Shown: positions 22,472-31,429 of the stretch, in pieces | Layout: the number at the start of each line of letters is the position of its first letter | Position numbering within the stretch: the first letter of the stretch is position 1 | Source of the DNA: Haplomitrium mnioides | Lineage: Eukaryota; Marchantiophyta; Haplomitriopsida; Calobryales | NCBI GenBank assembly: GCA_049999725.1 | Contig: JBNGIS010029706.1 | Location: 1-41,135 of the forward strand | Direction of reading: 5' to 3' | Length of the DNA stretch: 41,135 nt | Notes under the pieces: generated by a model | What the model saw: only the letters and a program-made list of their open reading frames with translations | What the model was told of the DNA's origin: nothing | Database searches by the model: none | Position numbers and translations under genes: made by a program

Positions 22472-23366
22472 GCAAACAACCTTTGGAGGTGATTCACTCA
22501 GATGTGTGGACAACCTCAAATTTTTCATTGGCTGGAAAAAATAATGATGTCGGTTTTATTGATGATTGTACCAAAAAAGTATGGGTTTATTTCATGAAAA
22601 GCAAAAGTGAGGTTTTTCATCATTTTTGCAACTTCAAAGCTATGGTGGAGAAAGAGAAAGGCAGTTATATCAAGTACCTTAGATCAGATGGAGGGGGAGA
22701 ATATTTCTAAAAACAGTTCTCATAGTTTCTACATCACCATGGAATTCAATGACGCTACACTTGTCGGCACACACCTCAACAAAATGATGTAGCCAAAAGA
22801 AAAAATAGGCATATTGCTGAAATGGCAAGAGCTCTCTTGAATGAGAAGCATGTACCAAACCAATATTGGGCAGAGGCTGTTTCAACAGCAGTCTATGTTT
22901 TAAATAGATGTCCTACATCTGGAGTTCATAACAAGACGCCTGAAGAGGCATATTATGGGCAAAAACCCGATTTGCGTCATCTTAAGATATTTGGATGTAT
23001 TGCATATGTGTGTATTCCTGGAGAACTGAGACAAAAGCTTGATTCAAATGCTGAGAAGAGTATTTTATTGGTTACTCAGTGGACCAGAAAGGTTATAAGT
23101 GTTACAATTTAAACACAAGAGAAGTAAGAGTTAGTCGTGATGTTGTTTTTGATAAACTAGGTAGTTGGCATCAACTAGCAAGTTCTGTAGAGATTTATGA
23201 TTATCACAGAGTTTCTCAAGGATACATACAAACCCCTGAACAGATTCCCAGAGTTTTAGATCAAACCAACAACTCTACTTCAAGTTCTAGTGGAAAGTTG
23301 ATAAATACGTCTTTTCGGAAAATTTCAAAAGAAGTGAAATCTTTTCCAAATGACAAGGGAAAGTAG
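22472..23366 (+). pseudogene. Copia integrase core, broken
   Basis: QPLEVIHSDVW holds the first catalytic aspartate and YLRSDGGGEYF the second. A stop follows at 22708-22710. The next block TPQQNDVAKRKNRHIAEMARALL is where copia integrases have the catalytic glutamate (usually VAERKNR). Here the codon at 22795-22797 is AAA (lysine). The C-terminal stretch (YWAEAVSTAVYVLNRCPT, GYKCYNLNTREVRVSRDVVFDK) is well preserved but crosses a frameshift near 23070-23090. Confidence 0.92.
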
Positions 23367-23462
23367 ATAGCAATACCTGAAACCACAAATCAGGCTCAGA
23401 ATATATCTGACATAGATGAAATTGATCAAAGTATTGTAGAAGATCAACTCAATATTCCACAA

Positions 23463-24984
23463 ATGATTACAAAAGGAGTAAAGCACTTACATCAACCAAA
23501 TGAAGCTATTCCACGGAGATCATGGAGGGTAAAGACTCGAGTTAAGTATCCAGTGGATAGATTGAAATTTAATGGCTTTAAAACATTTCATAATGCATAC
23601 ATAATAGAAGTCATAAAGGAGAAAGAACCAATTTTATTCAAAGAAGTGATAAAAGCCAAAAAATGGCGAATAGCCATGGATGAAGAGATGGAAGCACTTT
23701 TTGAGAATCAGACATGGGATCTGGTTGAATTACCAGATGGAATGAAGGCTATTAACTGTAAATAGATTTACAAAATCAAGCACAATGTGGATGGTAGTGT
23801 GAGTCACTACAAAGCACGTTTGGTTGCAAAAGGTTATGCCCAAGAGTATGGCATTAACTATGAAGAGACCTTTAGTTCAGTGGCCAAGATGACAACTATC
23901 AGAATTGTATTGGCCCTTGCAGCAAGCAAAAGGTGGAGTCTACATCAAATGGATGTCAAGAATGTGTTTCTACATAGAGATTTACAAGAAACAGTATATT
24001 TGACTCAATCGAAAGGATATGTGAATGAAAGTTGTTCCAAGAGTCTGGAATGATAAGCTTTCTGAAGTTTTAGCAATGATTGGTTTTCAAGTATCAAATG
24101 CCGATTCTTCACTTTATATTCTACAAACTGAATCTAGTCTTGTTCTTTTAGCCATATATGTGGATGGCTTTCTGATCATAGGTGACTGTGATAATGACAT
24201 CAAAAATGTCAAGAAGTTATTACAAAGTAAGTTCCAAATGAAAGATTTGGGAACTTTACGATTTTTCTTGGGAATTGAAGTTGTTACAACTTCAAGTGGA
24301 ATTTGGATAGGGCAAAGGCAGTACAATTGGGACCTGTTATCTAAGTTTGGTTTGACAGGATCCAAGCCCATTTAAGTATCTATGCAGCCCAATCTCAAGT
24401 TAAGTATTGATGAAGGTGAATTACTTCAAAATGCCACATTTTTTTGACAAATTGTTGGGTCCTTGATATATCTCACTATCACCAGACCTGACATCAGTTA
24501 TGCAGTTGGCATGGTGGCACAGTTCATGCAAAATCCCAGGAAACCACACCTTGATGCAGCGAGAGTAATCTTACGATAAATTAAATCTACTCTAAATTAC
24601 AGTCTATTTTATCGTGCATCGTCTTCACTTGAATTGACTGGATCTACAAATGCAGATTATGCTGGAATTATTTCAGATAGGAGGAGCACTAGTGGGTTCT
24701 CATTCTGTCTTGGAAGTGGCGCTATCTCATGGAGTTGTAAGAAACAACCAACTGTTACACTTTCGAGCACCGAATCTGAATATCGAGGAGTTGCTATCAC
24801 TACATGTGAACTGATATGGCTGTTACAGTTGATAACAGATATGTGTTTGAAATTTCAGCAACCTTCCAGTATATATTGTGATAATATAAGTAGTATCATG
24901 CTTGCGAAGAACCCAGTTTTTCATGCACGTACGAAGTATATTGAGGTTCATTATCATTTTCTTCGAGAGAAGGTATTGGCTTGA
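23463..24984 (+). pseudogene. Copia reverse transcriptase and RNase H, broken
   Basis: RT blocks in order: KAKKWRIAMDEEMEAL, NQTWDLVELP, HYKARLVAKGYAQEYGINY, QMDVKNVFLHRDLQE and AIYVDGFLIIG. The last is the catalytic box, normally YVDD, here Y-V-D-G (24157-24168). A stop at 23763-23765 replaces the Trp before the YKIK block. Frameshifts occur at about 24025-24050, and stops at 24373-24375, 24446-24448 and 24577-24579. RNase H (NADYAGIISDRRSTSG..., CKKQPTVTLSSTESEY) ends at 24984. The first RNase H acidic residue, usually DAD, is N here. Confidence 0.93.
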
Positions 24985-25104
24985 GTAATAAAACTCAAGT
25001 ATATCTGTACTACAGATCAGCAAGCTAATATATTTACCAAAGCATTGAGTCCAGCTTTGTTTTTCAAGTTTAGAGCCTTATTAGGCATAGTACCTCTTCA
25101 TGAG

Positions 25105-25116
25105 CTTGAGAGGGAG
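25105..25116 (+). other. Polypurine tract of the copia element
   Basis: CTTGAGAGGGAG immediately precedes the TGTTAAAATT start of the 3' LTR and is the purine-rich primer for plus-strand DNA synthesis. Confidence 0.85.
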
Positions 25117-25404
25117 TGTTAAAATTACAAGCTATCATTGAATAGTTAGCTTAAGCTCTAGGGTCAACTAACTCATCGTTTAACCTTAGTTGAGTTAGTG
25201 AGTCTAATATAAATACCCACATAGAGGGATGTATATTGATCACCTTAGTATTTTCTCATGTTTGCGTATTGATGCACATGTTTGACTCATTTGAGTTTTG
25301 ATATTCACACTTTGGAATTCCTTTCTAAATGGTAGATTCTATTTGTATTGATTCACATTGGATATTGTTCCAATCTTCTGTGGATGCTTCTATGCATTCC
25401 AACA
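25117..25404 (+). repeat. Copia 3' LTR
   Basis: TGTTAAAATTACAAGC ... CATTCCAACA, 288 bp. The TATA box is at 25208-25215. It is colinear with the 5' LTR. Confidence 0.96.
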
Positions 25405-25726
25405 TTAGCAAGGTGCAACTTGAAACAAAATCACTCGTTGTTTAAGTGGTGCTATCAAGGACAAAGATTCATCTACAAAATTAAGACTGTCCATAGATTG
25501 TATGCTTCTTCTGTTTTGAACAAACATACTTTGATCATGAATATCAAGGTCTCCCTCAAATGAGAATGAATAAAGGTCTACAACCGTATGGAATTTCTGT
25601 ATTGAACTTCTTTCTGTTGATCTATTGGAATACTTAGAAGAAAGATTCAACTTTGACCACCTAAAGGGCAACAAAGATCTTGTGCTTGAAGAAGTTTGTT
25701 TCTTAAATTCTCAGCGAGCACTGGGT
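25405..25726 (-). other. Possible exon remnant next to the copia insertion
   Basis: An 89-codon minus-strand frame (25674-25405) rich in Ser, Phe and Leu (SLNFVDESLSLIAPLKQRVILFQ) ends at the copia edge. It has no domain I know. Because the serine-rich N-terminal frame of the transposase-like gene begins just beyond the other copia edge (19293), it could be a further upstream piece of that gene. Without a visible target duplication this is only a suggestion. Confidence 0.25.
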
Positions 25727-25860
25727 TCCCTCTTTGATCCTTTGCGTGCAAGTTGTTCACTCGTTAATCCTATGCGAGTATTGGATTCACTCCTTGATCT
25801 TATGCGTGCATAGGGTCCAATCCTTGATCATATGCTCGTATGGGGTTCACCTTCTTGATA
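25727..25860. repeat. 30-bp tandem repeat array, about 4.5 units
   Basis: Units of about 30 bp have the form GGATTCACTCCTTGATCYTATGCGTGCATA. The ATGCGTGCATA part is nearly self-complementary and resembles the core of the 24-bp arrays, although the other half of the unit is different. Confidence 0.8.
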
Positions 25861-26343
25861 TTTTTGGGTGGAGCTATCTGATTCAACATAAGCCATTTTT
25901 TCCCCAACATACTCACCATCACACTTGACGCTTTTGGTACTCCATCGCTTACTTCCAAAAAATTGTGGTTCAAACAAATCTCAACCTCTCTGTAAAAAAT
26001 AACACTTTTTGTGAAGATGAGTCTTGGAAATCTAGCATTTTATTGCCTTTAAGAACTCCAGCCATTAAAAAGGCTCACTAAAAATCAACTATTTGAAGAA
26101 ATTATTTTAGCAAATATTATGAATCTCTTACAGCCAACCTAAAATATGTGCTTTTTAAGAAATTTATGCAAGAACAACAAAATTCGGAACCTTTTGTGAA
26201 GAAAATGAAAAAAGAGAAATTGTAAAGATGAAAACAAGTGATGCTTTATATACTTATGTTTTGTTTTTACACCACACAAACCTACGTGTCAAGAGCTCTG
26301 CGAATTGTTTTTTGACAAGAAAAGGCATTTTTTGAAATTTATG
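25861..26343. other. AT-rich stretch before copy A of the methyltransferase-like gene
   Basis: No coding motif was seen. I looked for a counterpart of the terminal AACAACCGCTA / TAGCGGTTGTT motif found at the 3' ends of copies A and B and found none, so the left boundary of copy A is not fixed. Confidence 0.4.
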
Positions 26344-26352
26344 TATAAAAGG
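26344..26352 (+). promoter_or_regulatory. Candidate TATA box of copy A
   Basis: TATAAAAGG lies 176 bp upstream of the first ATG of copy A (26528). Sequence and distance fit a plant pol II core promoter with a leader of roughly 140-150 bases. The equivalent part of copy B is outside the window, so conservation cannot be tested. Confidence 0.5.
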
Positions 26353-26527
26353 AGCGTTAGTGGAAAGTTTCTTTCCATTGTTGCGTATTGACTTTCTAGT
26401 TTTTTGTTTTCTTGTCATCATTTTTTTGCATTTACTTGCTATTTTTCCCTATCAAGCTATTTAAGTTTTGTGAACTTTTGCTCATTAGTTTCACCTCCAA
26501 TTATGCTTGTTTTTACTTTCCAAAAAA

Positions 26528-26887
26528 ATGGCATCTAAAGGAAATGTTTTGAGAACTGCTCAACTGAAACCTTACAAGTATTCACATGTTGTCAAGGCTC
26601 TTGAGCTTAAGAAACTAGACTAGGATTGGCTAGTTAGTTGTGGATCCTTGAAAAAGCCTAATCAACACCTTTACCTTTTTGTTGAGGAAGGTGAGAAATT
26701 CAACTTGGGCCTTGTGGTCCAAATCACAATGATCAAAGATGACCAGCGAGCCAACATCAAGCTGCTTGTGCAGTCACAAGATGCAATTACCCTGTATAAG
26801 GCAAATCGCAAATGATTTTCTTTTTCTGAGATGAAGAGGAGGGACATTTTTGTCAAGCATCTTTAGATGGCAAAGGAATTCAATAAG
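26528..26887 (+). pseudogene. Copy A exon 1 (unknown N-terminal module)
   Basis: Starts MASKGNVLRTAQLKPYKY. It contains three stops, one at LKKLD-stop-DWL. The block NQHLYLFVEEGEKFNLGLVV, then QITMI and ITLYKANRK, aligns with the minus-strand frame of copy B at 40841-41113 (DQHLYLFVGKGEKFNLGLLV). I do not recognise the domain; it looks beta-rich. The exon/intron border at 26887 is AAG followed by GC in both copies (AAG-GCAACA here, AAG-GCGAAT in copy B), so a GC-AG intron or a lost GT donor is possible. Confidence 0.6.
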
Positions 26888-26946
26888 GCAACATTTTAAA
26901 TCCCTTTTTCATTTGTTTTCTTTTTTGACTGACTCATAACTCCTAG

Positions 26947-27164
26947 CTCCAAGTGTGCATAGACTCCTCGGTCGATGCGCGCATAGTCTCTCAGGTCATT
27001 ACACGCAGAGACTCAAGACTCCATACGAGCATAAAGTTCCAAGTCCAATCACGCAAAGACTCCCTAGTCCTTGCGCATTTGGACCTAGAAGTCCATGCGC
27101 ATATGGACTTCCAAGTTCAGGCCCGCCTGGACTATCAGGTCCATACGCGCATGGACTACATTGT
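26947..27164. repeat. 24-bp minisatellite in intron 1 of copy A
   Basis: About nine units of 24 bp, typical unit AGTCCATGCGCATATGGACTTCCA. Each unit joins two self-complementary halves, GTCCATGCGCGCATGGAC being the ideal core, so the array reads almost the same on both strands. It lies between exon 1 and the intron acceptor TTTCCAG at 27217-27223. Peptide frames through it (MDFQVQAR-type octapeptides) are by-products of a 24-base period. Confidence 0.9.
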
Positions 27165-27223
27165 CTTTTTCCTTACATTGAACATTTGTATTTGTGTTTA
27201 ATCGTTTTTTGTTTTATTTCCAG

Positions 27224-28658
27224 TTTACTCAATTTTTGGCAGATTTTGTCGATGGCTACAAAGACGCAAAGCGCGTCAAACAGGATTTCATAAAGTTTGC
27301 TATCAACATCAAAGTTCTGAAACCCAAGCATGGCAAAAATATTCAACAGCTAGTGCCGCATTTGAGCGGGGCTACATTTTCAATCCACCCTGTATGCTCT
27401 TCTATGCAAAAAAAGAGAAAGGAGGTGGAGCCAACTAAAGCTCCCAAAAAGAAGAAACAGGCGGTTCAAAACAAAAAGCCTATTCCAGCTCTAGTTATTA
27501 AGGAGGATTTAGCCCCTTACAAATCTCTAGCAAGGTCGTCTTCTTTTGCCCCTTTGTTCTCAACACCAAGTAGATGAGGGCAAGAAACAAAGCCGGAGCC
27601 AGCTCGGGCTCCAATGTCAAGAGTGAAAAGGCAATTGCACAAGGGGTTGCGAAATTTCCAAGAACGTGAGTAAGTGGATCCTCAGACACTACCTGAGGAA
27701 GAAAAAATAATAAGGGAGCTTGCAATCTAGCGATGTAGAGTCCACGAAGAAACAATTACTTTTAGGCTGGAAAACGTGAATCTACAAAGACCTGGAATGG
27801 AAAATTAGGGGCCTTTCCAGATTAGAAGGTTGAATGAAGACTTCGTTGAGCTTATGGCGAAGAGAATGCTCACAAACAAATATGCGCATAGTTTTTTTTA
27901 TTGTTGTTGTTGACCCAAAGTGCAAGTTGAAGGATAAGTCAGAGTTTGATATTAGGAACCCTGACAAGTAATGCTACGAGATTGCAGAAGGCAATCACAG
28001 TGCTGCAGCAAGGCAACTTTTGATCACAAAATACAAAGCGAGAATTCAGCGTTTTTAATCTACATTTACTGTATCTACATGGGCCTTATACCAACAAAGA
28101 CCCGTATTTTTGCAATTGATGACAACTACAACTAGAGATATAAGTTGGAAATGACCTCAATTCAGAAGGTCGAATATTGGCATCTGAGGTTTGTAGAGAG
28201 TGAGATGGTGTCATCCCAGAAATTGAAAAGAGAGTTAATGTTGGAAACCTTGGAGATCAAGCCTAAGTTAACACTTGAGAAGATAGTCACTTCTCAAGAA
28301 AACTAGTTCCAGCTTGCATTTCGAAGTGGTGAGCTTTGGGATCTACAACAAAGCATATTTTCGATGTTAGAGAAAAATGCAGTAAAGGGTCTGAGGCCTA
28401 AGGCCAAGGGATCTCTTAGAATAGAGGACATGAAATGGACACCTTCGAGGTCCCTTCAGGGTCTTCTTGACAAGGTCAAAATTTCAGCTTTGACACACGT
28501 AGAAGCCGAAGAGCTTTCAATGGATGAATGTCTTGAGAGACATAAAGTTTTAGCAATAATGGTGAGAAGTTTTTGCTCTAAAGTTTACAACGGAGTACCC
28601 TCTCCTCATGGAGGAGTCCAAGATGCCTACATTCTATTCTAGTTTTGAGAAGCTTTTG
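27224..28658 (+). pseudogene. Copy A exon 2: NLS-like stretch and ParB-like box
   Basis: Follows a clear acceptor (TTTTATTTCCAG) and ends at a clear donor (AAGCTTTTG then GTAAGT). It begins FTQFLADFVDGYKDAKRVKQ. A basic stretch KKRKEVEPTKAPKKKKQ at about 27410-27460 looks like a bipartite nuclear localisation signal and is kept in copy B. Further on, NPDK-stop-CYEIAEGNHSAAARQLL holds the ParB/sulfiredoxin-like G-N-H-x-x-A-A box (GNHS at 27990-28001). Then come a conserved linker (NYN-stop-RYKLEMTSI, SSQKLKRELMLETLEIKP) and a block rich in E and K (KAKGSLRIEDMKWTPSRSLQ). Stops and frameshifts near 27575, 27900 and 27970 break it. Confidence 0.65.
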
Positions 28659-28749
28659 GTAAGTTTGTTTTTTCAGTGTACATTCATTTCTTTGGAGTTG
28701 CGGTGAATTTAAGGTAAATTGTCTTTAGTTATAATAAAATAGATTTTGA

Positions 28750-29237
28750 GTCCCTTCACATCTGGACTTCACACTCCTTGTGCACATGGACTTTACAGTC
28801 TTTACTCGCATGGACTTCAAAGTTCTTGCCCGCTTGGACTTAATAGTCCAAGCGTGCCTTGACTTCAAATTCCATGTATGGATGGACTTCCAATTCTAAG
28901 CACTCATGGACTTCAACGTCTAGACGCGTCTGGACTTTGAAGTCTATGCTCACATGGACTGTGAAGTCCAAGTGAGCCTGGACTGTAAATTTGTTGTGCG
29001 CAAGGACTATGAAGTCCATATGCATATGGACGAGCATGGACTTTGAAGTCCAAGACCTCTTGGACATCAAAGTCCATACACGTATGGACTTTGAAGTCCT
29101 TACACGCTTGGAGTTCAATGTCCATGCGCTCTTGGACTTCAATGTCTATGCGTGCATGGACTTTGAAGTCCTTACATCCCTGGACTTCAATGTCTATGCA
29201 CGCATGGACTCCAATGTCCTTGGTAGTTTGGAGTCCA
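28750..29237. repeat. 24-bp minisatellite in intron 2 of copy A
   Basis: About twenty units of 24 bp, for example GACTTTGAAGTCCTTACACGCTTG. The period is exact over 29040-29220. Each unit holds GACTTYRAAGTC and an RYGCRYGCAT-type core, both self-complementary. Open frames of 70-101 codons on both strands come from the triplet-compatible period and are not genes. The array sits between donor 28659 and acceptor 29280, the same place as the array in copy B. Confidence 0.95.
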
Positions 29238-29280
29238 GGTTATTTGTCTCCTCTTTTTTTTTTCTTTTTGTTGTATGTAG

Positions 29281-29834
29281 GGGACAAAACATTTAAACAT
29301 TAGCTTGCCAAAAAATTGACGGCAGCTGCTAAAGGGTAAAAAAGATCGGGGGTCAAAGAAGCCTTGGAAGATCAAGACCAGGCCCCAACACTTGTTTCTC
29401 ACCCTCATGCTTTTCCGCTTCATTGCATAAAAGCTAGAGAGTGGAAATCAAGGTAACAAAATGATGTTGCATCCCTTCCAATTGATGGAGTTGTGAGAGA
29501 CGAGGATGGGGACTTACTGTCCTATGTTGATGGTCTCAACGTGGTATATTACCAAGTCCACATGGAGGCTAATACTCGTTAGTTGAAGGGATTTGTGAAA
29601 CCTAGGTGTTTCACTTTGGTAACTGCAATATTTCTTACGGTTACAACATTAAGGAATGCAAGCATGCGATTTAAAACTTTTTTCCAAAGATGAAATTTTT
29701 TATATTGTTTCATCTTTTATTGCAATCACGACCTCGGATTTTTGGTCTTTTGTGATTATACATTTGTTGCAACAATTTGGTATCATCGAGGATGCTCTTT
29801 TGGAGGTTTGTTGTGCCATTGACTACAACATGTG
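29281..29834 (+). pseudogene. Copy A exon 3: methyltransferase motif IV region, degraded
   Basis: Starts GGGACAAAACATTTAAAC right after a pyrimidine-rich tract and TGTAG, and ends before GTAAGT at 29835. Length is 554 bp, against 555 bp in copy B. The position of the catalytic D-I-P-Y-G-Y-N of copy B reads N-I-S-Y-G-Y-N here (29627-29647), two single-base changes (GAT to AAT, CCT to TCT). Downstream FSKDEIF.IVSSF and SFVIIHLLQQFGIIEDALLE are preserved. At least three stops are present. Confidence 0.65.
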
Positions 29835-29933
29835 GTAAGTCCTTCTTTGATTTTTTTTTGGCTTTTTAGTTTATCTTGTTTAGTTTTCCTACACATTGTT
29901 TTTAGTGTTTGATTTGATTGTTTTTCTTATTAC

Positions 29934-30561
29934 ATGGACAAAAACAACATTCATCATTCCGGTGGTCCAAGAGTTGCACATGCCCACGAGTATTGGACTG
30001 TGGGCTACAAGACAAAAGAAGGAAAGAGGAGCATGAGGCTTTTCAATTTGCAACCTACTCATGCGAGTGGTCTCCCTCGGCAAATAATATGCAATGTGTT
30101 TAGTTGTCCTACAACTTCGGCTAAAGTAAACCATCCAAGAGATGATGCTTTTGTGTTTATCAAAAGCCACAAGCTCAATACAATTTTTTATTGACCATTA
30201 ATCAACAAAGCAAGATTGGATCTTAGATCTTTCCTCTAGGTCTAGCACAAGCCTTGTCTGTGCTTTAAAGTTGATGCAAAATTGCATCAATGTGAAATAT
30301 GATAGATGTCAGTCTATTTGCATTCCTGAGAGAGTTTTGACGATGGCTTCTTTGCCACCTGACGTGACAAAATTACAGATAGTGTATTCATACCATACAG
30401 AAGCTATTCCTCTTGGCACTGCTGGTGCTACTAGTGATTCTGTTGCCATCTCTGAGACAAGAAAGTATCGGTAGGACTCTCTAGCAACTGCAGATGCTCA
30501 GTCAATGGATTTAGATGAAATAATTCCTCTTGAAGAGGATAGAGCTCGAGCATTTGATTGA
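29934..30561 (+). pseudogene. Copy A exon 4: methyltransferase C-terminal part
   Basis: HAHEYWTVGYKTKEGKRSMRLFNL resembles the H..E.....GY block often seen between motif IV and the SAM-binding motif in DNA methylases of this class. After a small deletion and frameshift near 30180 comes D-W-I-L-D-L-S-S-R-S-S-T-S-L-V (30214-30258), then CALKLMQNCINVKYDRCQ. In copy B the same place reads FSGSDTG. The frame then runs through SICIPERVLTMASLPPDVTK, crosses a TAG near 30472 and ends at TGA 30559-30561. The acceptor of the short intron 3 (from 29835) is not clear in either copy. Confidence 0.65.
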
Positions 30562-30577
30562 TAAAATTATTTTATAT

Positions 30578-30583
30578 AATAAA
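30578..30583 (+). terminator. Polyadenylation signal of copy A
   Basis: AATAAA followed by GTTT, 17 bases after the stop codon. Copy B has AATAAAGTTT at the matching place (minus strand, 36990-36995), so the signal belongs to the unit. Confidence 0.6.
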
Positions 30584-30783
30584 GTTTTTTCTTAGAAAGT
30601 TTTATTTGTTGAGGTTTCAATCTTGTTGCACTCTCAATCCATTTAAAGTTTGTTCATTATGTTTCAATTTAGTGCACAAAATGGTTTTGGAACAAAATGA
30701 TTTGTTTTTCATGAAAATTAGCAAAGAAGTCTATTCAGATATGGAAGTTCACTTTCCTTTTCAATTTCTTTTCCTTCTTAGAT

Positions 30784-31362
30784 GATCTTGTGCATTACCT
30801 GCTTCCAATTACTTAGTGGTCTTGGATTGCTTCTGTTGTTCATACGGGCATGAGCTTTAGTTATTCAAGCTCTAGTTAGTTGTAGTTGTCCTTAAGCACA
30901 AGTATCTTTATAACAAAATGTGCCTACACTTGGGCCTTAGTTGTCCATGCACACATAGACCTTAACAATTATTTCATAATTTTCTTGAACAATCCTCTTA
31001 GGACAACAATTTAAGGTTCTACTTCAAAAATGTTTTGTATAAAATTTGAATGTATTTATTAAATTTTGAAAATATTGATATCATTGTTCATTTTGAAAAT
31101 ATTTAGCAACAAATGTTGTATAAATTTTTCCATATATTTTGTTTCCTGATGCTCATGCTTTTGAAAGATGAAATTATAGAAGCAATATTGTTCAAATACT
31201 CATAAAATTTGTTTTTTAATACATTGTGCACTCAAATTGGGCTATTTTGGTATATATAACAACATTTTTCTTGCAAACAAACATTGCTAGCGTGAAAATC
31301 AAGATTTTGGATGCTTAAATTACAAAATTAGTTTTTGACAGCAAAAAATGAAAAAGAACCTA
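30784..31362 (+). other. 3' flank of copy A with degenerate repeat traces
   Basis: Contains three or four poor units such as CCATGCACACATAGACCTTAA (near 30943) and CATACGGGCATGAGCTTTAG (near 30840). These resemble the 37-bp array found 3' of copy B. The remainder to 31362 is AT-rich with no open frame of note. Confidence 0.45.
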
Positions 31363-31393
31363 TAGCGGTTTCTAGTTCAAAGTAGCGGTTGTT
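31363..31393 (+). other. Terminal motif of copy A (double TAGCGGTT)
   Basis: TAGCGGTT occurs twice, 20 bases apart start to start, ending TAGCGGTTGTT at 31393. The complement of the same pair ends copy B at 36150-36180. Similarity between the copies stops right after GTTGTT (ATTAACC here, CGTTGTGC in copy B), so this is a good candidate for the physical end of the unit. Confidence 0.6.
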
Positions 31394-31429
31394 ATTAACC
31401 TTTGTTCTTGTACACACCCCAACACCCTC

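Larger units (their letters stand above)
19326..25404 (+). mobile_element. Full-length Ty1/copia retrotransposon, decayed
   Basis: Two LTRs of identical length (288 bp), a Met-tRNA-type primer site, a polypurine tract, and gag, protease, integrase, reverse transcriptase and RNase H sequence in copia order give a 6,079-bp element. About 18 differences between the LTRs were counted by eye (roughly 6%), mostly transitions, so it is an old insertion. Flanking pentamers CTTGG and TTAGC do not match, so no target duplication is visible. The polyprotein has many stops and frameshifts and at least two altered catalytic residues. Confidence 0.95.
26344..31393 (+). pseudogene. Copy A: ParB-like/DNA-methyltransferase gene, broken
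   Basis: A gene-like unit with TATA box, four exon blocks, two repeat-bearing introns, AATAAA signal and a terminal motif shared with copy B. Order of parts: exon 1 (unknown module), exon 2 (basic stretch, ParB-like GNHS box, linker), exon 3 (methyltransferase motif IV position) and exon 4 (D-L-x-S-G-S-type motif). If unbroken, the product would be near 1,000 residues. Copy A has stops in all exons and has lost both methyltransferase signatures (NISYGYN for DIPYGYN; D-L-S-S-R-S for D-L-F-S-G-S). A bacterial-type fusion of ParB-like and N4/N6 methylase domains is known to me. A repeated plant version with these introns is not. Function is inferred from motifs only. Confidence 0.65.

Noticed and set aside
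26947-29237. CRISPR-like arrays
   Set aside because: Units are contiguous with no unique spacers, the DNA is eukaryotic and no cas genes are present.
28750-29303. Open frames of 70-101 codons with octapeptide repeats (MDFEVHAR type) on both strands
   Set aside because: The 24-bp period keeps every frame open and the arrays lie inside spliced introns; no independent sign of coding.
31363-31393. Helitron 3' end
   Set aside because: No CTRR terminus with a preceding short hairpin; the end is GTTGTT and no Rep/helicase sequence is nearby.
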